DNA of 64,000 nt. Source: Paenibacillus sp. FSL H8-0537. Its GTDB lineage: Bacteria; Bacillota; Bacilli; Paenibacillales; Paenibacillaceae. Position numbers and translations under genes: made by a program. The DNA lies in assembly GCF_038051995.1 (NCBI RefSeq), contig NZ_CP150290.1, forward strand, positions 3,524,001-3,588,000. The letters run 5' to 3'. Below are positions 17,270 through 26,028 of the stretch, one piece after another; within the stretch, counting starts at the first letter, position 1, and every line of letters begins with the position of its first letter. The notes under the pieces are model-generated. The model was not told where the DNA came from and searched no databases. It saw only the letters and a program-made list of their open reading frames with translations.

Positions 17270-18283
17270 TTATACATGTATGGAGCTTGTAGAATGTCTA
17301 ATGATCAGCTCGGGCTCCAGCACGATGCGTTCTGCTTTTGCCGCAGCTGATTTATCCTGCAGCGCTTCTACCAGCAGATCAACAACCTTTTTCCCCATCG
17401 CTTCAATCGGTTGTGCAATGGTCGTTAGCGGCGGATCACTTACCGAGGCCAAAATCGTATTATCAAAGCCGATAACCGATACATCACGTGGAATACGAAG
17501 CTTAAGCTCCTTCGCTGCCTGCAGCGCACCGATGGCGAGCAGCTCATTACAACAGAACAAGGCGGTTGGCCGTTCCGTCAGCTTCAGCAGCTCCAGCGCT
17601 TTGCGCTTGCCATCCTCCAGCGTGTAGTCGCAAAACTTGACGGAGGCGTCGGACCAAGGCAGCCCAGCTGCATCGACGACACTTCTAAATCCCCTGACCC
17701 GCTCGCGGCTGCTGCTGACCTTCATATGTTCGGCAAGCACCGCGACCCGGTGATGTCCTTCCTCTAGCAAATGCCGAGCCCCAAGCGCTCCACCTTTAAA
17801 ATCCTCCACAATGACTGTATGCACAGCCAGAGCAGGCATGTCCCGCGCAATTAGCGCTACGGCAATGGACTGCGTCAGCAGCGGTTTAATAATGTCCTCA
17901 TTATCAATCCCGGTACCGATAATGATGCCGTCCACGCTTTTTTGCCGCAGCAGCGACAGATAGCGCTCCACTCGCTCATCTTTATTGTCGGTGCTGCATA
18001 TGACGAGGCTGTAGCCTAAGCGGCGGCTCTGGTCCTCAACGGCGCGGGCAATTTCGGCGAAAAAGGGGTTGGATATGTCTGGAACGAGCAGACCAAGCGT
18101 AAACGTCCGTTTCCCGGTCAGCGCGGAAGCGATTACACTCGGCTGGTAGTTAAGCCGCTCCATAATGCGCATGACTTCATTGCGCCGTTCTTCGCTGATT
18201 TTTCCTTTGCCATTAATGACTTGGGAAACAGTCGCAATCGAGACTCCCGCTTCCCTTGCGATATCATAGATGGTGGCTTTCAT
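17270..18283 (-). CDS. LacI-family repressor, likely of the iol operon
   Basis: 337 residues from the ATG at 18283 with GGAGG six bases upstream. The HTH is TIYDIAREAGVSIATVSQVI, followed by the hinge helix region YQPSVIASALTGKRT and a periplasmic-binding-like sensor domain (GLLVPDISNPFFAEIARAVE). It follows the iol genes but has its own promoter and is separated by a terminator-like hairpin. Bacillus iol operons are controlled by IolR of the DeoR family, so LacI-type control is a difference. The twin AAGCGCTT palindromes before iolD fit this family. Target and effector are inferred from position. Confidence 0.88.
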   Translation of the reverse strand: MKATIYDIAREAGVSIATVSQVINGKGKISEERRNEVMRIMERLNYQPSVIASALTGKRTFTLGLLVPDISNPFFAEIARAVEDQSRRLGYSLVICSTDNKDERVERYLSLLRQKSVDGIIIGTGIDNEDIIKPLLTQSIAVALIARDMPALAVHTVIVEDFKGGALGARHLLEEGHHRVAVLAEHMKVSSSRERVRGFRSVVDAAGLPWSDASVKFCDYTLEDGKRKALELLKLTERPTALFCCNELLAIGALQAAKELKLRIPRDVSVIGFDNTILASVSDPPLTTIAQPIEAMGKKVVDLLVEALQDKSAAAKAERIVLEPELIIRHSTSSIHV

Positions 18284-18317
18284 CGACAACCTCCGTTACT
18301 TTTGAACTGGTAGATTT

Positions 18318-18346
18318 ATTATGTATCACATCATGTTATCTTGCAA
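18318..18346 (-). promoter_or_regulatory. SigA-type promoter for the LacI regulator
   Basis: On the minus strand, TTGCAA and CATAAT are spaced by 17 bases and lie 35 bases upstream of the regulator's start. Together with the hairpin upstream, this suggests independent expression of the regulator. Confidence 0.55.
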
Positions 18347-18376
18347 TGTAATTGGAGGAATTGGTTTAAAATGATA

Positions 18377-18409
18377 GAAACCAGCCTCCGCTGAAGGAAA
18401 GCTGGTTTC
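18377..18409 (-). terminator. Hairpin between iolB and the regulator gene
   Basis: Perfect nine-base arms GAAACCAGC/GCTGGTTTC with a 15-base loop, followed on the minus strand by TATCATTTT. It probably ends or attenuates the iolDECAGB transcript. Confidence 0.6.
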
Positions 18410-18437
18410 TGCTATGTCTATTGATATGTGAAACGAC

Positions 18438-19280
18438 CTAGGCTTTTGTCGTTTCCTCAGCTGGTTTTGTCATAATCCAAGCATGGTCTGGATCATTATG
18501 AAATTTCCAAATGCGCGTAGGACCAGCCATAACGTTCAAATAATACACCTCATAGCCCGGAGGCGCACTTACCGGATGGTAGCCTCGCGGTACGAGAACC
18601 GCTTCCCCATTGCGAATGACGAGTGTCTCGTCTAGCGAACGGTCATCCGTATATACACGTTGAATGGCGAAGCCCTGCTCAGGCTCTACGCGAAAATAAT
18701 ACGTTTCCTCCAGCAGCGATTCATTCGGCAGCGCATCCTGGTCATGCTTATGCGGCGGGTAGCTGGACCAATGTCCGCTTGGCGTAAAAACTTCAACGAC
18801 AAGCAGGCTGTCCGCCGGCGCTGTCTCTGGCAAAATGTTATGGATTTGGCGCTCCAGATTGCCATATCCGCGCTGTTCTACACCGACAGCATCCGGGGCA
18901 ATGAGCCTCGCTTGATGCTGGCCTTGGCCAGGCGCAGAGCAAATGGCGATATCCAGTGCGGTTACGGCTTCAATATGATAAAAATTGTCATTTGGCACAT
19001 AAACCGAAAACGGCGGGATTTTCTCAAATACGCTCATCCGCTGGCCGATATTGCTCCATTTTTCATTTTGCGTCTGTACATCCGCGCGTCCGCTCAGCAG
19101 TACGAGGCACACTTCATTTTCATCCGTGTTCTGCTTAAGCTGCTCGCCCGGCTCCAGATGAACGATGCGAAAACCGACATACTCCCATCCTGCGCTTTGC
19201 GGTGTTATGTTCATGAGCTCGCCCTGCTCGCCCGGAGCAGCGCTTGGTTTTACGATTAACTCTGACACTTGCGCACACAA
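18438..19280 (-). CDS. iolB: 5-deoxy-glucuronate isomerase
   Basis: 280 residues, normal for IolB, a bicupin metal-dependent isomerase that converts 5-deoxy-D-glucuronate to 2-deoxy-5-keto-D-gluconate. The second cupin shows YPPHKHDQDALPNESLLEET with its metal-binding His/Glu set, and VPRGYHPVSAPPGYEVYYLN. AGGAAAGG touches the TTG at 19280; a GTG at 19268 is an equally possible start. It is the last enzyme gene of the inositol operon. Confidence 0.95.
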   Translation of the reverse strand: MCAQVSELIVKPSAAPGEQGELMNITPQSAGWEYVGFRIVHLEPGEQLKQNTDENEVCLVLLSGRADVQTQNEKWSNIGQRMSVFEKIPPFSVYVPNDNFYHIEAVTALDIAICSAPGQGQHQARLIAPDAVGVEQRGYGNLERQIHNILPETAPADSLLVVEVFTPSGHWSSYPPHKHDQDALPNESLLEETYYFRVEPEQGFAIQRVYTDDRSLDETLVIRNGEAVLVPRGYHPVSAPPGYEVYYLNVMAGPTRIWKFHNDPDHAWIMTKPAEETTKA

Positions 19281-19300
19281 CCTTTCCTGGGTCCGTCTAC

Positions 19301-20326
19301 TTACGTCAGTTCATGAAGCTCATTAAGCTTCACAGGTCGCCCTAGCTTCACTGACAGCTTCGCCGCCTTTGCAATTCGCTCGGCTTGCAGCGCATCGTTA
19401 CCGTCGACCTTTACCTTCTTATCTTGCAGCAGCGCTTCGATAAACAACTCGGTTTCCTCTACATAAGCAGCATTGTAGCGTTCTAGGAAGAAATGCAGCG
19501 GCTTATCCCGTACAATACCTTCCGCTGTGCTGATTTCCGCTGTATTCGGGTGATCATTCGTTGCGGCGGCGCTGCCCTTGGAGCCAAATACCTCAACTCG
19601 TTGATCGTAGCCATATACGGCCTGACGGCTGTTGTCGATGACGCCAAGCGCCCCGTTTTGAAAGCGCAGTGTCACAATTGCAGTATCGAGATCATCGCAT
19701 TCGGCGAATACGGGATCAATGAGAACATTGCCTTGCGCAAAAACCTCTTCAACCTCGCTGCCAGCCAAAAATCTTGCCATATCAAAATCGTGAATCATCA
19801 TGTCCATGAAAATGCCGCCGGATACCTTGATGTAATCCTTATGCGGCGGGTTCGGATCGCGCGACGTAATTTTCACAATATGCGTCTCGCCAATCGTTCC
19901 TTGCTCCACATGCTCGCGAATCCGTTTAAAGTTGTGGTCGAAGCGGCGGTTAAATCCGATTTGCAGCTTTACGCCGGCTTTCTGTACCGCTTCTACTGCT
20001 TCCTCTGTTTGCGAAAGCGTCATGCTGACTGGTTTTTCGCAAAAAATATGCTTGCCAGCTTGGGCAGCCTGTTTAATGAGCGGTACATGTGTATCTGTTG
20101 AAGAACAAATAAAAATGGCGTTGATTTCAGGGTCTGCGATAAGCGCAGCGCTGTCTTTCGTAACGGTAGCGATACCGCGCTCAGCGGCCCAAGCTTCCAG
20201 CTCTGCGCTTGCAAACAAATCGCTGATTGCGACAATTTCCACTTGTGGGAGCCTTAGCAAGTTGTCAGCGTGGATTTTTCCGATGCGGCCTGCACCGATA
20301 ATGCCGATTTTAATTTTTTGTACCAT
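19301..20326 (-). CDS. iolG: myo-Inositol 2-dehydrogenase
   Basis: 341 residues of the Gfo/Idh/MocA fold. The NAD-binding Rossmann loop is GIIGAGRIGKIHADNL, the EKP motif is FCEKPVSMT, and the catalytic Asp/His region is MDMMIHDFDMARFL. It oxidises myo-inositol to 2-keto-myo-inositol, the first step of the pathway. It sits between iolA and iolB. Confidence 0.93.
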   Translation of the reverse strand: MVQKIKIGIIGAGRIGKIHADNLLRLPQVEIVAISDLFASAELEAWAAERGIATVTKDSAALIADPEINAIFICSSTDTHVPLIKQAAQAGKHIFCEKPVSMTLSQTEEAVEAVQKAGVKLQIGFNRRFDHNFKRIREHVEQGTIGETHIVKITSRDPNPPHKDYIKVSGGIFMDMMIHDFDMARFLAGSEVEEVFAQGNVLIDPVFAECDDLDTAIVTLRFQNGALGVIDNSRQAVYGYDQRVEVFGSKGSAAATNDHPNTAEISTAEGIVRDKPLHFFLERYNAAYVEETELFIEALLQDKKVKVDGNDALQAERIAKAAKLSVKLGRPVKLNELHELT

Positions 20327-20380
20327 TTTGATCGTTCTCCTTTATGCGATTATCCATTATCTGATTAGCAGACCGTTAAA

Positions 20381-21838
20381 CTACCAACGAGCGGTTACCA
20401 TTTTTTTACGAGTATAAAATTCGACGCCATCTGTGCCGTTGGCATGCAGATCGCCGTAGAATGATTTTTTCCAACCGGAGAAAGGGAAGAACGCCATTGG
20501 GGCTGGAACGCCAAGATTGACTCCGAGCATGCCCGCTTCAATCGTTTCGCGGAATGTGCGGACGTTGCTGCCATCCTTCGTGAAGAGGCAGGCGCCATTT
20601 GCAAACTCTGATGCATTCGCAAGCTCAATCGCTTCCTCCAGCGTTTCAACCCGCGCAATCGCCAGCACCGGAGCGAAAATCTCATCTTTCCAGATCGTCA
20701 TTTCCTTCTGAACGCCATCAAACAAGGTCGGGCCGACAAAATAGCCCTTCGCATCAGCAGCTGCCGCAGCATCTTTGCGTCCATCGCGCAGCAGTTGTGC
20801 GCCTTCCTGCTCGCCGATTTCAATATAGCGAAGCGTCCGCTCTTTGTGCGGTCCGCGAATGACCGGACCAAGGAAGACACCTGACTCGAGGCCATTGCCT
20901 ATCGTCAGAGAATCAGCCGTCTGCAGCAGTTTTTCTACGAGCTTGTCAGCCACATCACCGACAGCTACAACAACTGCGCAGGCCATGCAGCGTTCGCCTG
21001 CCGAGCCGAAGGCAGCATTCGTAATTTCTTTAACCGTCAGGTCAAGGTCAGCATCCGGCATGACGATGGAATGATTTTTTGCGCCAGCGAGCGCTTGTAC
21101 GCGTTTGCCTTCCGCAGTCCCTGTGCGATAAACATACTCTGCTACCGGCTGCGAGCCAACGAACGAAATGCCTTTAACATCAGGATGCTTCAGCAAGCCG
21201 TTAACGACATCATGCGCACCATGAACGATGTTGAGCACGCCATCCGGAAGACCTGCTTCCTGAAACAGCTCGGCAAGGCGATTCGCAAGCAGCGGTGTCC
21301 GCTCCGACGGCTTAAGCACAAACGTGTTGCCGCAGGCGATCGCAAGCGGGAACATCCAGCACGGCACCATCATCGGGAAGTTAAACGGCGTAATGCCGCC
21401 GATGACGCCAATTGGGTAGCGGTACATGCCGGACTCAAGCCCAGTAGCAATATCAGGAAGCTGTTTGCCCATCATCAAGTTAGGCGCGCCAGCCGCGAAC
21501 TCAACGCATTCAATGCCGCGCAGCACTTCGCCGTAAGCTTCGGCATAGCTTTTGCCGTTTTCTTTTGTTACCAGCTGTGCTAGCTCTTCCCAATGATCAA
21601 CGAGAAGCTGCTGGTATTTGAACAACACGCGGGCCCGTTTTGGTACAGGCGTACGGCTCCATGAAGCGAATGCTTTCTTCGAATCCGCTACAGCCTGCTC
21701 CACATCTTCATTCGAAGATAGCGGCACATAAGCCAGCACCTCTTCTGTCGCCGGATTGTAAACGGCTTCTGTCTGCTGTGATACCGAGGCTACCCATTTT
21801 CCGCCAATCCAATTGCTTAATGTTGCTGTCATATCCAC
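20381..21838 (-). CDS. iolA: Methylmalonate-semialdehyde dehydrogenase (CoA-acylating)
   Basis: 485 residues. The aldehyde dehydrogenase fold shows the NAD site [20 protein letters not shown] and catalytic Cys in [13 protein letters not shown]. The second NAD-loop residues and the C-terminal [20 protein letters not shown] are typical of MmsA/IolA. It converts malonate semialdehyde to acetyl-CoA plus CO2, the last step of inositol breakdown. The start is GTG at 21838 (AGAGG five bases upstream); an ATG two codons later is possible. Confidence 0.95.
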   Translation of the reverse strand: MDMTATLSNWIGGKWVASVSQQTEAVYNPATEEVLAYVPLSSNEDVEQAVADSKKAFASWSRTPVPKRARVLFKYQQLLVDHWEELAQLVTKENGKSYAEAYGEVLRGIECVEFAAGAPNLMMGKQLPDIATGLESGMYRYPIGVIGGITPFNFPMMVPCWMFPLAIACGNTFVLKPSERTPLLANRLAELFQEAGLPDGVLNIVHGAHDVVNGLLKHPDVKGISFVGSQPVAEYVYRTGTAEGKRVQALAGAKNHSIVMPDADLDLTVKEITNAAFGSAGERCMACAVVVAVGDVADKLVEKLLQTADSLTIGNGLESGVFLGPVIRGPHKERTLRYIEIGEQEGAQLLRDGRKDAAAAADAKGYFVGPTLFDGVQKEMTIWKDEIFAPVLAIARVETLEEAIELANASEFANGACLFTKDGSNVRTFRETIEAGMLGVNLGVPAPMAFFPFSGWKKSFYGDLHANGTDGVEFYTRKKMVTARW

Positions 21839-21859
21839 TCAATCCTCTCTGTTTTAAAA

Positions 21860-22867
21860 TTAAACGATGATTTCACCGCGGTTGCAGCGGTCAATATAGT
21901 CTTGAACCTGGTCGGCGGACGGCATAGCGTCTGAGCAGCTGTGGCTGGAAATAACGATACATGCAGCGGCGCTGCCGAACTCCATGCTTTTCTCAATTGA
22001 CCAGCCCTGCATGCTGCCGTACAAAAAGCCTGCCGCATACGAATCGCCTGCTCCAAACGTTTTAATGACTTTGGCCGGGAAGCTTTTGGCCCGGTGTGAA
22101 GCGCCATCCTTCGTATAAGCGATGGAGCCGTCCTTGCCATGCTTGATAATGACAATTTGTGCGGCATAATTAAACCATTTCGCTGCGGTCACATGATCAT
22201 CACGCTCCGGATTAGGCTCGAAGGTTTCCATATTGTCAAATTCTTCTCTAGTACCCATAATAATATCGCATTTTTCAGCCGCCAGGTTGTAATAGATGGC
22301 CGTTTCCTCCGGCGAATTCCACGTATATGGACGGTAGTCAAGATCGAAGGCAATAACGACGCCATGCTTGCGGGCATAATCAATTGCCAGGAACACGGCT
22401 TCGCGTGAAGGGTTTTGTGCCAGCGCCGTACCCGAGATAAGGAGCATTTTGGAATTAGCAATCAGCTCCTCGCTAACCTCCTGCGGCTTAAGCAACAGGT
22501 CAGCAACATTGTCGCGATACATCAGAATGCTGCACTCCGACGGGCTTTTAATTTCGGTAAAAGCAAGCCCTGTCACTGCACCGCTGTCATCCGTCACGAT
22601 GCCCGAAGTGGCAATTTGATTATTTTTCAAATAAGTCGTAATAAAACGGCCCATCTGGTCATCGGCAACCTTGCCAATAAACGATGTTTTCATCCCGAGT
22701 CGGGACATGCCAATCGCAATATTCGCCGGAGAGCCTCCAACATATTTCGTAAACGTCATAGTCTCTTCCATCGGGCGATTAATTTCATTCGCATTCAGAT
22801 CGATGCACAAGCGGCCAATAGCCGTAAAATCCAGCGGCTTCGCTGCGTTATATGTGATATAAGACAT
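21860..22867 (-). CDS. iolC: 5-Dehydro-2-deoxygluconokinase
   Basis: About 335 residues of the PfkB/ribokinase family. The N-terminal signature is GGSPANIAIGMSRLG and the C-terminal ATP/catalytic signature is GAGDSYAAGFLYGSM with the catalytic Asp. It phosphorylates 2-deoxy-5-keto-D-gluconate. The ATG at 22867 is chosen; the alternative GTG at 22879 overlaps the only GGAGG. The gene lies between iolE and iolA. Confidence 0.94.
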   Translation of the reverse strand: MSYITYNAAKPLDFTAIGRLCIDLNANEINRPMEETMTFTKYVGGSPANIAIGMSRLGMKTSFIGKVADDQMGRFITTYLKNNQIATSGIVTDDSGAVTGLAFTEIKSPSECSILMYRDNVADLLLKPQEVSEELIANSKMLLISGTALAQNPSREAVFLAIDYARKHGVVIAFDLDYRPYTWNSPEETAIYYNLAAEKCDIIMGTREEFDNMETFEPNPERDDHVTAAKWFNYAAQIVIIKHGKDGSIAYTKDGASHRAKSFPAKVIKTFGAGDSYAAGFLYGSMQGWSIEKSMEFGSAAACIVISSHSCSDAMPSADQVQDYIDRCNRGEIIV

Positions 22868-22909
22868 CCCTAGGCCCACCTCCAGCAGTTTTTTTAATGT
22901 TATAAATAC

Positions 22910-23812
22910 TTAATTCGATTTATTTAATGAAGTTAAATAGCGAATCGCTTCCTTCGCATATTCATACGGATTATGAGTCGCAGGGTCCTGCTCTCCTTCG
23001 AGCATCGCCCAGCCGTTATAGCCGCGGGCTGTGAGCTCCTGAAGGACTGGCGCAAAATCAAGGCAGCCGTCACCCGGCACTGTAAATACGCCTTTGCGAA
23101 TACAGGTGACGAAATCGGCCTGCTCGAAGCGGGCTTCATCGAGTACAGACTGGCGAATATCTTTCAAATGAATATAGGCAATGCGGTCATAGTGCTTATT
23201 TAGCACATCCAGCGGGTTCGCTCCACCATAATAGGCATGACCCGTATCGAACAGCAGATGCACATAGGCAGGGTCCGTCAGCTCCATCAGCTTGTCGATT
23301 TCCTCCGGCTGCTCAACTACGGTTCCGCCATGGTGATGGTAAGCCAGCTTTAGGCCGTATTCAGCCGCTATTTTCCCAGCAGCGTTAAGGCCTGTCGCAA
23401 GTGACTGCCAGCCGGCTTCATCCAGCCGCAGCACTTCCGTCTCATTGGGCGTACGCCGCGGATCAAAATGCAGCGAGCCGCCAACCTCAGCCGTGCTGAT
23501 CACCTTGCTCCCCATGCTTTGCAGAAACTCGGCATGCTTTCTGTAGCCCTCAAGCTCGGCCTCGCGGTATGCGGGATCGGAGAACAGCACCGACTTCCAC
23601 TGGGACACGAGCTGAATGCCTCGCTTGCCCAGTTCCTCGCGCAATACGGCAGTGTCAGCCGGGTATTTGCGACCCATTTCCGTTCCGGTCAGCCCCAGCC
23701 GCTGAATATCATCCAAAATCTGCTCATAGGTCGTATCCGCCCCATGCTCCCGTACATCCTCGCCCACCCAGTTAATCGGGTGAATGCCGAGTGAAAATGT
23801 AAATGGCTTCAT
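22910..23812 (-). CDS. iolE: Inosose dehydratase (2-keto-myo-inositol dehydratase)
   Basis: 300 residues. This is a xylose-isomerase-like TIM barrel with metal ligands in the expected places: TAEVGGSL, YHHHGGTVVEQ, LLFDTGHAYYGG and MLEGEQDP. It dehydrates scyllo-inosose to 3D-trihydroxycyclohexane-1,2-dione, the IolD substrate. It lies between iolD and iolC in the same direction. Confidence 0.94.
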   Translation of the reverse strand: MKPFTFSLGIHPINWVGEDVREHGADTTYEQILDDIQRLGLTGTEMGRKYPADTAVLREELGKRGIQLVSQWKSVLFSDPAYREAELEGYRKHAEFLQSMGSKVISTAEVGGSLHFDPRRTPNETEVLRLDEAGWQSLATGLNAAGKIAAEYGLKLAYHHHGGTVVEQPEEIDKLMELTDPAYVHLLFDTGHAYYGGANPLDVLNKHYDRIAYIHLKDIRQSVLDEARFEQADFVTCIRKGVFTVPGDGCLDFAPVLQELTARGYNGWAMLEGEQDPATHNPYEYAKEAIRYLTSLNKSN

Positions 23813-23853
23813 CGCTTACCCCAGCTCCTTATTGAAAAAATAGGATCAACCTG

Positions 23854-25719
23854 CTACAGCTGCTTCGCTTTGCTGAGCTTTGCCTGCATGGCTTCATGTG
23901 CCCTCCGCACCTTGTCGCTTTCTGATACAGCAGGAACGCCGACATGCCACCAGGATTCATAGCCGCCGGAGTTCGTTCCCGGCAATACGCTAATTTCAAT
24001 CAGCGTCGTGTGCTCTTCCTGCTTCGCCTGAAGCAAAGCAACACGCAGCTCCTCCGCATTTGTTGCTTTGTAAGCACTTGCTCCAAGACTGCGGGCATGG
24101 GCAGCAAAATCAATGGGCAGCGGCTGACCCGTGTATCTGCCTGTGCTCGCTTCACGATAGCGGAACTCATTGCCGAAGCCATCACTGCCATGCTCGCGCT
24201 GCAAGTTATGGATACATTGGAACCCATGATTGTCAAAAAGCAAAATCGTAAACTTGCGCTGCTCCTGCAAGCTCGTCACCAGCTCGGAATGCATCATCAA
24301 GTAGCTGCCATCGCCAACCATGGCGTACACCTCGCGCTGCGGCTCGGCGAGTGCCGCTCCGAAAGCGCCGCTAACTTCGTAGCCCATGCAGGAAAAACCA
24401 TATTCCATATGATACGTTTTCGGCTCGGTCGAGCGCCATAAGCGATGCAAATCGCCAGGCAGGCTTCCGGCAGCGCCAACGACGACGGAAGATGAATCAA
24501 TCGTTTCATTAATGACGCCGAGTGCCCGAGTTTGGGAGAAGCCGCCTTCATGCTCTTCCTTGTAAAGACGATCAACCTCTGCATCCCATGCCGCTTTGCG
24601 CTCTGCCAATTCCGCATCGGTGTAGCTGCTCTTGTAATTCGCTGCTTGCAGCGCATTTTGCAGCGCTTGCAAACCCGTGCGGGCATCGGCAATTACCGCT
24701 TCCCCGCCCAGCTTCGCTGCGTCAGCGCCATTTAAGTTAATGTTGATAAACTGCACATCCGGGTTCGCATATGCGGACTTGGAAGCAGTTGTGAAATCCG
24801 AGTAGCGCGTGCCGACACCAATGACCAGATCAGCTTGTTTGGCCCATTCGTTCGCTGCCAGCGCACCGGTTACGCCAATAGCTCCCGCATACAGCGGATG
24901 GCGCCAATCAAATGCGCTTTTTCCTGCCTGCGTTTCCGTAACCGGAATGCCGAAAGCTTCGGCGAACGCTCGCAGCTCGGAGGTCGCGGACGCATACAAG
25001 ACGCCGCCCCCTGCTACGATAAGCGGATGCTTGCTCGCTGCAATACGCTCCGCTGCACGGGCTACTGCATCCGCCGCCGGCTCGCGGCGGTCAACATAAT
25101 GCACGCGTTTTGCGAAGAAGCTCTCTGGATAATCATAGGCTTCCGCCTGTACGTCCTGCGGCAGCGCGAGCGTGACCGCCCCTGTCTCCGCCGGGTCTGT
25201 AAGCACGCGCATCGCCTGCAGCGCTGCGGTAATCAGCTGCTCGGGACGAACGATACGGTCCCAGTAACGGCTGACGGCCTTGAAGGAATCCGTAGCTGAT
25301 AGGGTGTAGTCGCTGCTTACCTCAAGCTGCTGCAGCACAGGATCTGGCTGGCGCGAAGCGAAGTTATCGCCGGGCAGCAGCAGCACCGGAATGCGATTAA
25401 CGGTCGCTGTTGCCGCTGCCGTTACCATGTTCAGCGCACCTGGGCCAATCGATGTCGTACAAGCATAAATCTGCTTGCGATTACGCTGCTTGGCGAAGGC
25501 TGCTGCTGTGTGCACCATGCCCTGCTCATTTTTACCTTGAATAAAGGTTAAGCTTCCTGCGCTTCTTTCCAGCGCCTCGCCCATGCCGGTCACATTGCCA
25601 TGACCGAAGATGCCGAACACTCCTTCAACGAACTTCGTTTCCTCACCATCAATCGAAATGTATTGCTGATCCAGAAACCGCAGCAGCGCTTGCGCCATCG
25701 TCAATCTAATCGTCGTCAT
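23854..25719 (-). CDS. iolD: 3D-(3,5/4)-trihydroxycyclohexane-1,2-dione hydrolase
   Basis: 621 residues from the ATG at 25719, with TAGGAGG eight bases upstream. It is a TPP-dependent enzyme: N-terminal pyrimidine domain with GIFGHGNVTGMGEAL, central domain, then the PP domain with MVGDGSYLMMHSE and DNHGFQCIHNLQ (GDG...N motif). It opens the inositol ring. It is the first gene of the operon, so expression starts from the 25720-26028 region. Confidence 0.95.
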   Translation of the reverse strand: MTTIRLTMAQALLRFLDQQYISIDGEETKFVEGVFGIFGHGNVTGMGEALERSAGSLTFIQGKNEQGMVHTAAAFAKQRNRKQIYACTTSIGPGALNMVTAAATATVNRIPVLLLPGDNFASRQPDPVLQQLEVSSDYTLSATDSFKAVSRYWDRIVRPEQLITAALQAMRVLTDPAETGAVTLALPQDVQAEAYDYPESFFAKRVHYVDRREPAADAVARAAERIAASKHPLIVAGGGVLYASATSELRAFAEAFGIPVTETQAGKSAFDWRHPLYAGAIGVTGALAANEWAKQADLVIGVGTRYSDFTTASKSAYANPDVQFININLNGADAAKLGGEAVIADARTGLQALQNALQAANYKSSYTDAELAERKAAWDAEVDRLYKEEHEGGFSQTRALGVINETIDSSSVVVGAAGSLPGDLHRLWRSTEPKTYHMEYGFSCMGYEVSGAFGAALAEPQREVYAMVGDGSYLMMHSELVTSLQEQRKFTILLFDNHGFQCIHNLQREHGSDGFGNEFRYREASTGRYTGQPLPIDFAAHARSLGASAYKATNAEELRVALLQAKQEEHTTLIEISVLPGTNSGGYESWWHVGVPAVSESDKVRRAHEAMQAKLSKAKQL

Positions 25720-25806
25720 ATCCATTTCCTCCTATCGTAGATCTATAATCTGAACACTTTCATCAAGTTTATAGCAAGCTTGCAGCAACTATGTTTATGC
25801 ATTGGA

Positions 25807-25818
25807 TTAAGCGCTTAA
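25807..25818. promoter_or_regulatory. Palindromic operator 1 before iolD
   Basis: TTAAGCGCTTAA is a perfect palindrome with the AAGCGCTT core typical of LacI-family operators. It lies about 90 bases upstream of the iolD start. Confidence 0.6.
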
Positions 25819-25849
25819 CTCATCAAAGGAATGGCGCCTAATATTTTAG

Positions 25850-25863
25850 ATTAAGCGCTTCAT
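25850..25863. promoter_or_regulatory. Palindromic operator 2 before iolD
   Basis: ATTAAGCGCTTCAT has the same AAGCGCTT core, centred 44 bases from operator 1 (about four helical turns). This spacing would suit cooperative binding or looping by a LacI-type repressor. Confidence 0.6.
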
Positions 25864-25906
25864 CCATAGGCTACTACAACATAGAGTCACTGACAAGTTT
25901 TTTCTT

Positions 25907-26007
25907 GAAATATAAGAACTTATAAGTTTCACCCTTATACTCCGCTTATATTTCTCGGACTGAAACGCGCCGCGCCGCCAAAGGACGGCGACAGCCGTTT
26001 CACCTTG
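25907..26007 (+). repeat. Composite palindromic repeat, copy 2
   Basis: About 100 bases in two parts. The AT-rich half starts with AAATATAAG-type sequence and holds the matching inverted arm CTTATATTT. The GC-rich core runs from TCTCGGACTGAAACGCGC to AGCCGTTTCACCTTG. It begins to resemble copy 3 (49386-49485) at the AT-rich half and stays similar to the end. It lies 22 bases past the stop of the GH105-type gene and fills most of the gap before iolD. Between operators and this repeat, nothing else was seen in 25720-26028. Confidence 0.88.
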
Positions 26008-26028
26008 TAGCCTTGCTTTTTCCACATC

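Noticed and set aside
18660..19259. 199-codon open frame on the plus strand
   Set aside because: It lies entirely opposite iolB, whose family motifs are complete on the minus strand; no ribosome site and no recognisable motif.
21071..21583. 170-codon plus-strand frame
   Set aside because: Shadow of iolA on the opposite strand.
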